Of a DNA stretch of 64,000 nucleotides, positions 32,401 to 43,410 are shown piece after piece (positions within the stretch are counted from its first letter, which is position 1; each line of letters opens with the position of its first letter). The notes beneath the pieces are model-generated. The model worked only from the letters and a program-made list of their open reading frames with translations. It was not told the origin of the DNA and ran no database searches. This DNA comes from Anthoceros angustus (taxonomy: Eukaryota > Streptophyta > Anthocerotopsida > Anthocerotales > Anthocerotaceae): contig MU008169.1 in assembly GCA_010909165.1 (NCBI GenBank), positions 558,001 to 622,000 of the forward strand, in the 5' to 3' direction. The translations under genes were made by a program, and so were the position numbers.

Positions 32401-33864
32401 TTGCGTCCCATGTGAGGCGATCGAGCAGGCCTTTGGATTGCGAAGTGGATTTCTTATGTGAACCTTACCTAGTTGTCCGTGGTGGGTGACAGAGAATAGC
32501 AATGCGTTTGAGGAAGGTACCTACGGAGGAGATATTGGCTCCACACAATGATAGAGAGGGTTTGCGACACGGAGGCGACCCAAGCACTGGATCATTGTTG
32601 ATATCGGAGACATTTATTTTGGCATCTGGGTTCTCGTTTGCAAGGGATAGCACTCTACAAGTCCGTACAGTGAGCTTATCAAGACAAAGCTTCGAACTTC
32701 AACATCTACCACCGTGGAAGAAGGTGAGGTTGAAGATAACATGAGACCACCAAGTTCGAGGAGATGCATTGGAGGAAAATGATGATTTGGACGAAAATCG
32801 CGATGGTGTGTAGTTAAGCTGGTGATGCGAGACATCCGACTTCGATTCGGCCAATCGCGACAAGAACCCATGGCGAGAACAGCAGGCGGGACTCGGAACT
32901 TTTGAAGGCATGTTTGATGATGATCCGGCACAAGGTCACCGTCGAAGGAGGCGGAAACACCGTAGAGGATAGAAAGGTGATAGGGTATTCTTTGTACCTT
33001 TAGGGCATAGGGTAGATAGATGAGACTTGTCTATGTGGACGTCCGATTTGTGCAACTTCTTATGTAAATGCGGGCTTCCGCCACATCCACAGACCTCAAG
33101 AAGACATATTTCCTCGATCGAATGATATATTCCTAGTTTTCTTTTGCCTTGTGCGCGCACAAGTTTCATACCCTTGTTTAGGCGCGCACTTATGCGCCTA
33201 GCCCCACTTGGTATACAAAACATATAGAACCACACAAATTGAAGAAACTCGACATGCCGAAATTATGGAAGAATTCTCATTCATCACACCGACAAAGTAT
33301 CCATGCACACGAGTGCAAGGCGCCATCGGGTGGAAATGACCGACAGAAGTGGTCCCGAGCCGAGAATGCCCGAATCCGATGGATCAACACCTACAAAACT
33401 TAACAAAAACCAGCCCAACTTCGGTTTTTTGCGGAATAGGGTTGGGATTTTTTCCAAAACCCCTTTTGACAGGAGAAACCCCTACAGACGCTGTTCTTTG
33501 CTTTCCATGTTGTGAGATGTGACCTCTTCATCATCACGATCTGATGATGTTGCAGCATGCAGTACGCCAAGCCGAGTGCTATGGATCGTCGTAACAATGA
33601 TCTCGGTGGTTTCTACTTCGTTGGTCGGACCCGATTGCTCTGACGCATGTTCAACGTCGATGGGCTGTGACTCTGGTTCCATGCCACTACCCGATGGGAC
33701 ATGGCCAACCAATGAGGCTGCTTGTAACACGAAATCATCATTCATTTAATGGGACCAGTCAACAGGTGTGGAGCATGGTCAATGACTACAACCTGCCAAT
33801 GCAGTAGCCCCACAGTAGCACATCATTGAACATTAAAATCGCGTGATCGTCTATGCTGGCTGAC
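32401..33864. other. Right end of the nested element and junction with CACTA sequence
   Basis: No convincing gene. The inverted terminal repeat of the nested element ends at about 33,495. 33,496-33,864 is CACTA sequence downstream of the DUF4216-like domain; a minus-strand frame at 33,745-33,482 overlaps the junction and has no recognisable domain. Confidence 0.4.
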
Positions 33865-36800
33865 TCATGGCTCGAGCTCGCTATCCCATCGTTGTGGTAC
33901 TTCAGTACATATTACCCAGCCTTTCCGCCTTGGCATAACATCTGGATGGGCCAGCACTTGATTTAAATGCTTGGGGAAGGCAAACGGCCCCACTTTGCTA
34001 TTGCGCCCATATGTGTATAGTTTAGTGGTATCAACAGCCATGAACCCACTGAAGTCTTCCTCCATGCTCCGGGGGCAATTAGTGGTTCTGCATTCATACC
34101 ACTTCACATTAAAGACATAAGCTTGTAGCTCACTGATATCAAACTCCACATCAATGATCTCTTCAATATGGCCAAAGAACTGTTTTGTATTATCATCCAT
34201 ATCGAATTTGCCTTGCACCCAGCTGTCCTAGGTTGCAACTCGATGGCTGTCTCCTGCCATTGTATGATGGTGGAACCCCATGGTCTCGAAACCCTGGTAT
34301 GTATTTACTGAGAGTCGTGGCCCACTGACAATAGACTCGATGGCACTATAAGCAGGTAAATGTGCCCATCGGCAAACTTGCACGCCTTCTCACAACCAAT
34401 GTATGTCGTCCCCCTCATCCATATCATCCCGAATGGGGTCCATAATGGCAGAGTGCAATATAAAATACCAATGTAATCGCAAGTGGTCCTCGGCTTCAAG
34501 GGTCTTATGCGTTGCTTTACCAATGGGTCGTTCAACTACCCAATCATCTTTGGTGAAGTTAAATAGGTGTGCATGAACTGGAGCCTTCTCGCACAAGTAC
34601 TCGGCCGCAATGAGCATAGTTTCGGTTGCAAGGTACCTTGTTGCCATGCTTCTTTCAGGCCGAGCTTTTTGGCGCACGGCTTGTTTCAAGACATGCATAT
34701 GGCGTTCGAAGGGGTACATCCACCTACTATGTACTGGCCCATGAGTTTCAACCTCATCCACCAAGTGCATGATTAAATGTTGCATTGGATTCCATATGGT
34801 ACTCGGATAATACTTCTCTAATTTTATCATGATGTCAACCACCTTTGTCTTCATTGATGGTATGTCGCTGACCTTGATTGCCTTTTGACACAACCATCTA
34901 TAGATTGAGCTTAGGCCTATGAAGGCCTTGTATTTAGGATCGTCTAAATATCCTCGAAGGGCTATGGGTAGGAAATAATGCATTAATAAATGCCAATCAT
35001 GACTCTTGAGTCCAGTGACTTTGGCACCCTTAAAACATGTTCCCAAGCTTGATCCCATACCTGTAGGTGGCTTTATGCAACAAATCTCCTGTTTCACGGC
35101 TTCTAGATTTGCCCTGTGCAAAGTGTAACTTGCATGGGGCAAGTGTGCCTCATCATTGTCTTGAACTAGCTATAGCCATGGCTTGGAATCGGCATCTTCC
35201 AAGTCTACTCTCTCTTTCTGAGTATCTCCCTTTCCCATAAAAAGCTTCCAAAATACCTGGCAATTATTCACTTCAACATGCATTACATCTTTGAGCCACA
35301 TTTTGTGGGCCTGTGTCATATATGGCAAATGATCAATGAACCTAGATTTTCGCTTCACTCTCCATGCTTGAACATTTGCCCGCTCATCCGCTGTAGCATT
35401 TGCCCACCTGTCCATCTCTGCCACAATGTCTTGCACTGTGACTGGGACCGGGCGAGTCCTGTCCTCAATTTCATTATTGAAAAATTCTTGGTCTTCTCGG
35501 CGTCGAGGATCACGCATAGAGGTGGCCCACCTCCTGTTTCCATCGCAGATTAACTTCTCCAGTGCATGTGACCATCTTGGTTGCAGGCCATGCCCACAGT
35601 CTACACAACATCCATACCCGCGTACTTGTAAACCGAACAGGCTCCCAAGTCCAAGGTAATCACAGGTAGCATTCAACAATCAAGCCCGTAGGGTGAAATT
35701 GCGTGTTGGGTCCCCCAATGGTTTAGAGTGGTCCACAATAGGCACGCCTTTCCACAAGAGCGCTAGTTCTTGCAAAAGGGGTTCTAAATAAACGTCCATA
35801 TTCGCAACCTACTTCGGGCCGGGATCAATGATAGGCATAAGCAACCTGTGCCTCTTGGTAGCAATCCATGGCGCAAGGTTATGCAAGATCAATAAAACTG
35901 GCCAAATGGAATAAGCCGATGAACGGTGACCAGAGGGATTGATACCATCTGTGCAAATCCCAAGTCGGATGTTTCTATCCTCTCGCCCAAACCCATCAAT
36001 TTCATCAAGTCGTTTCCAGGCCGGGGTATCTGCCATAATCCTGAATTTTCCATCAGTGCTCTTATTCGAAGCAAACCAGGTCAACTCCTTTGCCGATTTC
36101 GCAATTCCAAAAAGCCTATGAAGGTGCTCAATGATTGGAAAGTGGAACAAGGTCTTGCGCGGGACTGTAGCTTCGGCCACACCAGCTCAATAACGAGGTT
36201 CCCCGCATGAAAGGCAGGTTGTTCCGCTTGCAATCTGCCCCCAAAAAATTGTGCAGTCCTTCACACAGGCATCGATCCTGCAAACAGTCTGTCCGACTCG
36301 CAACACAATCCGGCGTGCTTCCTGGTGAGTCGACGGTAAGCAATTATCCGGAGGCAGCATTGTGGAGGATAGCAGACCAAAGATTGCAGACATGGCAGTG
36401 TCTGATATGCGGAAGCGCTCTTGGATGAAGAATAAAGCCAAGGTGGCAGAGAGCCTACTTTGTTGCGATTTGCCAGGCTGCTTGCAATCCCAGAGCGGGA
36501 TGTTAGACTCAGCCTGAAGTGATGCTACGGAGTTGGGAACAGTGGCGGAAAGGAGGTAAGGGGGCACGCCACGACCACTATCACCCACGTCTTCCATGTT
36601 CGCAAAATCCTGGTCAGAAAATGCGCGGTCACTGTCACTCACCCCCGCTGCCTTCAAATCATGAATGCTGGAGGGAGCCTCATCAGGCTGACTCCTCAGA
36701 AGAGCACGGGCACCTCTTGCAATCCGGATCGGGCTTAGAGCAAGCCTACGTAAAAATAGATGCCCTTAGCTCATGACTCCCCAATGATCTACATCCAGAT

Positions 36801-37200
36801 GCTTCTGCAACAAAACGAAAGGGGCAGGGTTTGCCAATTTCCACCTCTGCGCGAAGCCTTTGCCACTTAACGACATGTTGGCGAGAGATGTCCGCTCGAA
36901 TTGTGTGGTTCCTCCCCTCGCAATCCGGGCAAGGACAATACATTGAAGGGATTTGACGGTGCTCGGGCGTATGGCTGGAAATTGCGCCCGCTTCCGGCGG
37001 GATTGGGGACGTGAGTTCGACGACTTACCCGCCGGCAAGGTACCGTTGGCGGATGGCCAACGGCTATTGCCATCGTACCACCCACCAAAACCCAACGGCC
37101 CCCTCTGTGCTCTGCCTGTTGCGGACCGTGCACTGAAATGGACAAGAACTGGGTATGACAGGTCACGTTCGGAAATTTGTTCCATGATGACCGGGCTCAT
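33865..37200 (-). pseudogene. CACTA transposase (Tnp2/Transposase_21, DUF4218, DUF4216), broken
   Basis: The En/Spm-type transposase reads from right to left. An N-terminal zinc-binding block YCPCPDCEGR lies near 36,940. Next is a Cys-rich block RIDACVKDCTIFWGQ...CLSCGEPRY (36,300-36,190), then the Transposase_21 core with PIIEHLHRLFGIAKSAKELTW and RLGICTDGINPSGHRSSAYS (36,150-35,900). The continuation has LDVMHIEKN-like DVMHVEVNNCQVF (about 35,270). DUF4218 (35,060-34,480) has KSHDWHLLMHYFLPIALRG, IWNPMQHLIMHLVDEV and GPVHSRWMYPFERHMHVLKQ. DUF4216 (34,218-33,865) has FDISELQAYVFNVKWYE. Several frame changes and stops separate the blocks; some may be introns, but short indels are also likely. 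Confidence 0.88.
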
Positions 37201-37398
37201 GGTGTGAAAAGACGCTGTGAAAGATGCAGGACTGAGGCCGTCTTTCTTGCCTTTTGACGTTCGCCTCGAGCATCTTTGGTTTCACTCACTGTCTTAAGTT
37301 TAAGATGTAGGAAACATGCTAAGCTGAACGTCTTAAGACCAACGTCTTAACGCAAGGTTTTTTGTAGTAGTGTCGTCGATCACCATCTCCAGCGAGAG

Positions 37399-37613
37399 AA
37401 GAAGAAGAAGAAGAATTTTATTGAAGTCCACTAAGGACGGATTTCCGTCATGGGACTTGGTACTTAACAACTTGTACCATGGTGTGCCTAAGCTACTTGC
37501 ACCAAGGGCATCCACTCCCTTTAGGCACCCCATCTAAGTACCGATCTAAGCTCAGGATGCTTAATCACATGTTCTTATAAATGTGTATCCATTTGGCCTA
37601 AGCCATTTGGACA
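37399..37613 (-). mobile_element. SINE-like retroposon with (TTC)n tail
   Basis: A 215-bp insertion in minus orientation. It ends with TTCAATAAAATTCTTCTTCT and is flanked by the 6-bp duplication CGAGAG (37,393-37,398 and 37,614-37,619). The surrounding repeat exists without the insertion at 14,718-14,760, where CCATCTCCAGCG runs straight into CGAGGG and then GAGTCTACGAATCC; that serves as an empty site. A 5'-truncated relative is at 61,367-61,463. I see no clear tRNA-like head, so it could also be a short LINE 3' end. Confidence 0.75.
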
Positions 37614-37619
37614 CGAGAG

Positions 37620-39190
37620 GGGCCCCGAGAGTCTACGAATCCACCCTCCGAACTCTTGTCGTCTATGAATGTAAGTTACATGAATAATGATCACATTGTA
37701 AATTGCATGTCCTGGAGCCCGAGCCCTCTGACACTGTAGACCTCGATTACATTATGCAACGGGTCTTTCACCACTTGGCCTCTGCCAAACTCGCGCTCCC
37801 AGCGACAGCCGTCTATCGGGTCAGCCAGGTGTGGTGTGGGATATGACACGATTTTACAATATAAAAATAACGTTTTTTCTTGTTTTGCTTTTTATATTTT
37901 ACTTCAACGCTGTATAGTCCCACGTATGAACTCGCTGAAGGGAATCGGGCGTTCCTCATCCCCTGGATGTCACCGAGTTTTTCAGGAAAAGGTGGTCTCA
38001 CGTAGGATGACGAATGAAGTGCACGACGGTGTCCCTGGATGTTCACCGTGACAGATTGTGAAGTAGGCAAACAGGCTGCTCAGCAATCATCAATGTCAGA
38101 GCGATGTCGTAAAACACGGCGCTCCGTTCCATGCCTCTCGACACGTCTTCGTCTTGGTGGCTGCATAGAACGTGGACAACGCGAAATTATTGAAGGTGGT
38201 CCAATCAGGTCTCATCCAGCGCCCCTGTATTGATTTCCTTGAGGCTCGCAAACCTAAAATTGAACCATACGAGAAAAAAACCATCCCGAGATTTGATAGG
38301 GCGTCGCAGGTTTGATACTTGCATGGGCCATTCATTCCATCACAATTCTTCCCAAGAATTAGAGTGCTGATGACTATTTTTGGGCTTACCAGGGTTGAGC
38401 AGACTGCGAGCCGCGGGTACCAGCTGAACCAGAAAACTTCTCCGTAACCAACACTACAACTCGCCGTTCCTTTGCTGGGAGGCTTGGGGTTCAAGCAATG
38501 CAGCATATCCGATTTTCACCACCTCGGGCAAGCACTGCAAAACCTTTTCCACATCATATCAAATTGTGGAGAAGCCCCTGAAATGAGAAAAAACCACCAG
38601 AGAACCTTGAATGTAGAGCTCTGCAGTGCAGGATACTGCTTAACATTTCAGTGCAATCCAGTTACACTCCGGCGCCTTCTGTTTGCCTGAGTGATGTTTT
38701 TGCCATCTCCTGAACGTCATGCAGATTGCTGTCAGAAGATCGACCGAGTAGCGGTGGAGGAAGGTGATTGCACCAGGCTATGGAAAATTCCGAATGAATT
38801 GGACGAGGCGCCATTGCTTGGGGTGGGGCGCAACTACTAACCCGCCATGCCATTGCCGTGCGGATCCTTTGAAAGGGGCTCGTCTGCTCGGTTGGTTAGC
38901 GAGTGCGCATCAGAGTGGAGCAGCGGAAGCGTGGTGGCGGAGCGGTGTGCGATGCTGCCGCGTCGTGCGGTGCGGAGCGTGCGGGGCGGCGTGCGGTGCT
39001 GCCGCGGCGTGCGGTGCGGAGCGTGCGGGGCGGCGTGCGGTGCGGCCGTGCGGAGTTCCTGCCGGTAGGCCCGGCCGTGCGGAGTTCGTGACGGTAGGCC
39101 CTGCCGTCCCGTGAAGGGAGGGTTCCGGGTTTGGGCGGAGCCTGGGGCTGTGGGCCCGCCTGGTCGACTTTTGTTGGTGTGGTTACTAGA
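37620..39190. other. Intergenic, with GC-rich minisatellite at about 38,940-39,110
   Basis: The frames at 37,813-38,690 have no recognisable domain. 38,735-38,785 resembles 12,648-12,690 (small dispersed repeat). 38,955-39,050 has two units of about 45 bp built from TGCGGTGCGGAGCGTGCGGG, then two units with GCCGTGCGGAGTTC and GGTAGGCCC (about 29 bp). Confidence 0.5.
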
Positions 39191-39565
39191 GTCGGTCATG
39201 TGGGTGGAGTTATGTTTGCGTGCCTCCTTAAGTGCAGCATGGGAAGCTGCTTCTGCTCAAATTCGAGAAAGAGTTCTGAAATCGGATGTAGGGTTCATGT
39301 GCACTGCTGTGTCTGCGTGCCTCCTTAAATGCAGACTGGAAAGCTCATTCGTGCTCAGATTCAAGCAAGAGGTCTGGAATCGGATTTAGGGTTCTTCTGT
39401 GCTTCTGGCCAGCTGCTGAGCAGCTCAAACAAGTTGGCAGAAGACACCCCTGCTCAAGGATATGTTCGTTCTGCAGCGCAGACTTGGGCCATCTCCGTTT
39501 TGACAAAGTCAAGCCCGGCAGATCACAAGATCCATACAGCAGTTTTCAGGGACAAGGGCTTCTAG
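39190..39565 (+). pseudogene. PPR relic on the plus strand
   Basis: Translations on the plus strand keep PPR phrases: FACLLKCSMGS, then SAQIRERVLKSDVGF, and GKLIRAQIQARGLESDLGF. The DNA is a tandem pair about 100 bp apart (CGTGCCTCCTTAA...GAATCGGAT.TAGGGTTC). Frames change between the phrases. It faces the minus-strand PPR gene that ends at 39,613, so it is a separate, older fragment. Confidence 0.5.
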
Positions 39566-39612
39566 ACCCATGCCCTGCTTAGAATCATTGACTAGCTAGT
39601 TCTTCTTCATTC

Positions 39613-42493
39613 TTACGGTTGACCCTTACAACTGCAACCACCAGCTGCGAATCGATGCACACGATACCCATCCCTTACAACAATGTTTCTCTTTTCAACC
39701 CTTGACATGACCTCCGTGGAACTGTGGCAGTCACTGCACATGCGTAGATTCTTCGTTACCAGCAGAGGGGTGCCATCCGAGGTATTCAAGAGACCATATG
39801 CCAGAGCTAGCTTCTCAGCATGCCCGCAAAGCTGATCTTCCTTTTCCTTCTCACGCAGTGGCTTCAGCACCAACTTTGTGTGGCACGTGGCCTCCTTCCT
39901 GCTTCAGACGTGTACTCATGCTCCCCACCTTGAGAGCAAGATCATCTCTGTTTTCTCCCACCACAAATGTATGTACCTGCTTCTCCACCTCAATGGTGAC
40001 ATTGCAGGCTTCTTGTTGGCTCCTGCCACCATTCTCTGTGTTTCAATCCTGTCTACATCGGCCCACCTGCCTGCATCTGCATAGGCATTGGCCATGAGCA
40101 CATACGCCGATGCACCCTGAGGCTCCAGTCTAACGAGGCTTTCAAAACACCGGATCGCCCTCTCTACATCCCCGTGACTCTTGCAGGAACTAAGCAAAGA
40201 CGTCAACCCCACAGCATTCCTTTGGCTCCCACATGATAATAGCATGTTCTCTGCCTCATCTAAGTGACCTGCACGCCCAAGAAGATCAATCATGCAATTG
40301 TAATGCTCAATAGTAGGTTTGATGCCGTGCTGTTCAGCCATGGAATCAAAGTGCTTGCGTCCCTCATGCACCAGTCCCTCATGACTGCATGCTGCTAAAA
40401 GGCAAGTAAAGGTAGCTTCATCAGGCTGAACACCGGCATCTAACATCGCCTCAAAACAAGCTACTGCGGAGTGACCTTCATCACAAGCACCACAGCCAGC
40501 TATCAGGGCTGTCCATGTCACCACACTTTTTGTGGCCAAGCTGTCAAAAACCCCTCGTGCATCTTCCAATTCGCCACACTCTGCATACATGTCTATCAGG
40601 AAACTGCCTACTATCTAGCAGTCCTCTTTCCACAATCTGTGAGTGCAGCTGCCTGCCTTTCTGTAAGGCACCAGTGCTTGCACAGACCTTCAGAAGGCAA
40701 GCAAAGTGACATGGTTAGCCAAAGTCAGGCCCTCTTGCTCCATCTGTCCATATACAACAAGCGCCTCTTGGCCAAGCCCTTGCTGTGCATGTCCAGCTAT
40801 CAGGGCCGTCCATGTCACCACATTTTTTGAGGCCAAGCAGTCAAAAACCCTCGTGCATCTTCCAGTTCACCACATTTTGCATACATGTCCACCAGGCAGT
40901 TGCCCAACACCATGTCATCCAGCAGTCCTCTTTCACAATCTGTGAGTGCAGCTGCCTGCCCTTCTGTAAGGCACCAGTGCTTGCACAGGCCTTCAGAAGG
41001 CAAGCGAAAGTAACATGGTCAGCCACAACTAGGCCCTCCTGCTCCATTTGGCCATACAGAACAAGCGCCTCTTGGCAGCGCCCTTGATTGGCATACCCAG
41101 CAATCAGGGCATTCCATGTCACACGTCCTTAGTGGCCAAGCTATCAAAAACCAGACGTGCATCTTTCAGTTCGCCACACTTCGCATACATGTCCACCAGG
41201 CAGGTACCCACGAGCATGTTGTCTAGCAGTCCTCTTTGGACAATCTGTGAGTGCACCTGCCTGCCCTTCTGTAAAGCACCAGCGCTTGCACAGGCCTTCA
41301 GAATGCAAGAGAAAGTAACTTGGTTAGCCAAAATCAGGCCCTCTTGCTCCATTTGTCCATACAGAACAAGTGCCTCTAGACCGAGCCCTTGCTATGCATA
41401 CCCAGCAATCAGGGAATTCCATGTCACCAAATCCTTAGTGGCCAAAAACCTGGCGTGCATCTTTCACTGCGCCACATTTTGCATACATGTCAACCAGGCT
41501 GTTGCCCACAAACAAGTTAGGAGCCATGCAACTGTGCAACACATCACAGTGCACTCCCCTGCCAGATTCCAAAGTCCAGCGCAAGTGCACAATCTTGAAT
41601 GGCAGCTACAAATACGTGAGCATCCGCCTTCACACCTGAGCTACGCATTTCATGGTACAGTTGTATGGCCTCATTAGGCTTCCCATGTTTCACATGTGCG
41701 GAGATTATGGAAAACCACATGAAGGCAGTTGGTTTTCCCACCCTGGTGAACACATCCATGGCCTCCTGTAGCGTACCTCCAGATGCATACATGCGCAATA
41801 TATGGTTCCCCAAGTATGCATTTGACTCGTACCCAAGTTTCACAGTGAGATCATGAACTCGTCGCCCCAAAACCAGATCCTTCCTAGCTGCACACAGTTT
41901 CAGCACAGAATAAAACAGAGACTCAGAAATTGCACAGTCAGTCCGCGCTAGAGATTCCAGGGCTCCAACAGCCTCAGTAAGCTTCCCCTGCTGACATAGC
42001 GTGCCACGGTCACAGCCGTTATGACGCCCATTTCCGTCCCACGCCTGCCAGGCTCAGGCTTCTCCATGGGGCTCCACTTGGAGAGAGAGGAACCATGACC
42101 CATCTGCAAATCCAAGGAAACGAGCTCCTCATCCACCCTAGCTGGCTTGAACATGTTGTTTAACCACAGGATCTCGCCGGACCCTTTACGGCGGAAGTCA
42201 GGGGCACGGAACGTCTTCGTATCTCGCCTGTTATCCCACCACAAGGTAGGGTCCAGAAAAATTGCCTCCCTGAGCTCCTGCTCCTGCCTACGACCATCGC
42301 TAGAGAATCCACCCGCACGTTTTCTCGGCAGTGGAAGTGCTGGGCTCTTTACAATGCTGCACCTGGAGGCTTGGTTGTTTCCCAGCGGTCGACTCCCTAA
42401 GATGAGATGAGCGGGAGTTCCTCGGATGATTCCTGTGCCCCCATCAATTTGTTGGGTAAACGACGGATCCGGTTGCCATGCTGTGGCCATCAT
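39613..42493 (-). pseudogene. Second DYW:KP PPR gene, pseudogene
   Basis: Paralogue of the gene at 956-3719, same layout. The N-terminal piece (42,493-41,948) has the leader, the OSB-like PDF block (DPTLWWDNRRD, PDFRRKGSGEILWLNNMF) and the start of the PPR tract. Pieces 41,906-41,544, 41,352-41,119, 41,122-40,841 and 40,590-39,916 carry PPR repeats and the E region (HYNCMIDLLGRAGHL, KKPAM in the KP box). The last piece (39,873-39,613) has HAEKLALAYGLL, CSDCHSSTEVMSR and the C-terminus CSCKGQP. At least five frame changes and a missing codon group near 40,609 break it. The deaminase HxE and CxxC residues are still present, which suggests recent inactivation. It lies at an offset of about 38.7 kb from its paralogue, in the same order relative to block D. 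Confidence 0.85.
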
Positions 42494-42916
42494 CCAGGCG
42501 CTGCTTTCGAGAGATAGGCCTGCGACATACTACATACATATGTAGTTACGCCTTAGCAGGATGGCTAGTGATGAGGATGACATGTATGGACCCAATGTCA
42601 AAACAAGAACACTGATTGCTAGACTTTGTGAAAGAAAGCAGTCGTGATGTAGTAAACTAAGCTCCAAGCTCCATTTGCGGCAGCATTGGAGATGCTAACT
42701 TTTGGAGAATGGGTAGAAGGCAAAGACATCAATGGAGACTTTATTAAAAAGAAGAGCAAGAAAACCATTTACCCCGAACTGAGTGGGGACAACCCACTGA
42801 AGGGCCGAGAGCCAGGCCCCCACGAATGCTAACCCAAAGCTATCTACCACCCCAATTATGTCGTGGTCCGAGATGAGGAAAGGCCTACATACAACTGGTG
42901 CCGATGATGCCACGTC
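42494..42916. other. 5' flank of the PPR pseudogene and start of LINE debris
   Basis: No gene. The minus-strand frame 42,913-42,695 is hydrophobic (GLAFVGAWLSALQWVVPTQF) and may belong to the LINE fragment to the right. Confidence 0.4.
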
Positions 42917-43410
42917 TCATGCGCTCGTTGCCATCCTGTAAATAGTGTTGGCCAACGCTTTCTGCAAGACAATGGATACCCGCTGTCGAAAGAAAGCCAC
43001 CACCGAGGAAAGAGGGAGACCCACCCCATTCCGACGACTATGGTAGGCTTTTACACAATCCTTAATGAGCTGGGAAAAATCCTTGCCCATAGCCCCGTGA
43101 GTCTCAATGGCGAGGGGAATGAAGGCGTGGTTTTCCTGCAAAGGTGTGTACTTGTGTACTTTAGCAGTCGCGTATCCCTCCGCCGCCTAGCCCGGAGGGT
43201 TGATAATAACATGCTCACAAATGGAGTTTCGGGTAGGGTCCATTACGATGACATGCGCAACAAAGATTTGGTTCTTCCGGATCAAAATTAGATCCACCTT
43301 GATCGACATCCCATTGCGCAGGATATATAGACGCTCCTTGAATAGAAAATAATCGCTCTCCATGGCCATTGTGGACGGACTTTTGCAGACGGACCAGCCG
43401 GGCGCACACT
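42917..43410 (-). pseudogene. Non-LTR retrotransposon (LINE) ORF2 C-terminal fragment
   Basis: Two minus-strand frames join into the post-reverse-transcriptase tail seen in LINEs of early land plants. It reads VDLILIRKNQIFVAHVIVM then DPTRNSICEHVI, and after a frame change HAFIPLAIETHGAMGKDF, then FFRQRVSIVLQKALANTIYR. The pattern DPTR...FIPLAIETHG is the recognisable part. The reverse transcriptase itself is not present in the window. Confidence 0.65.

Larger units (their letters stand above)
21630..33495 (+). mobile_element. Unclassified 11.9-kb DNA transposon with inverted ends, nested in the CACTA element
   Basis: The left end reads AACAGCGTCTGT, then AGGGGTTTCTCCTG and later AACCCCTTTTGG. 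The right end, read inverted from 33,495, gives AACAGCGTCTGT, then AGGGGTTTCTCCTG and AAAAGGGGTTTTGG. A possible 4-bp duplication CTTT abuts both ends. Inside are a plus-strand transposase-like gene with a VGFLLVGHTHD motif (31.5-32.4 kb), minus-strand frames including a methyltransferase-like block (23.0-24.3 kb), and several internal tandem repeats. Two of those are made of alternating GCGCGC-rich units. CACTA coding sequence lies on both sides (DUF4216-like part on the right, accessory gene on the left), consistent with insertion into the CACTA element. Superfamily not identified. Confidence 0.65.
14775..37372 (-). mobile_element. CACTA (En/Spm) DNA transposon, 22.6 kb including nested insertions
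   Basis: The left end reads CACTACTTCAAAACAC (from 14,775). The right end, read on the minus strand from 37,372, is CACTACTACAAAAAAC. Both are followed by subterminal TTAAGACG-type repeats in several copies, as in plant CACTA elements. A 3-bp target duplication TCG flanks it (14,772-14,774 and 37,373-37,375). It encodes, on the minus strand, a Tnp2-type transposase (37.2-33.9 kb) and a second, acidic protein (21.2-19.9 kb). Two foreign elements interrupt it, at 15,233-19,450 and about 21,630-33,495; without them its length would be about 6.5 kb. Confidence 0.85.
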
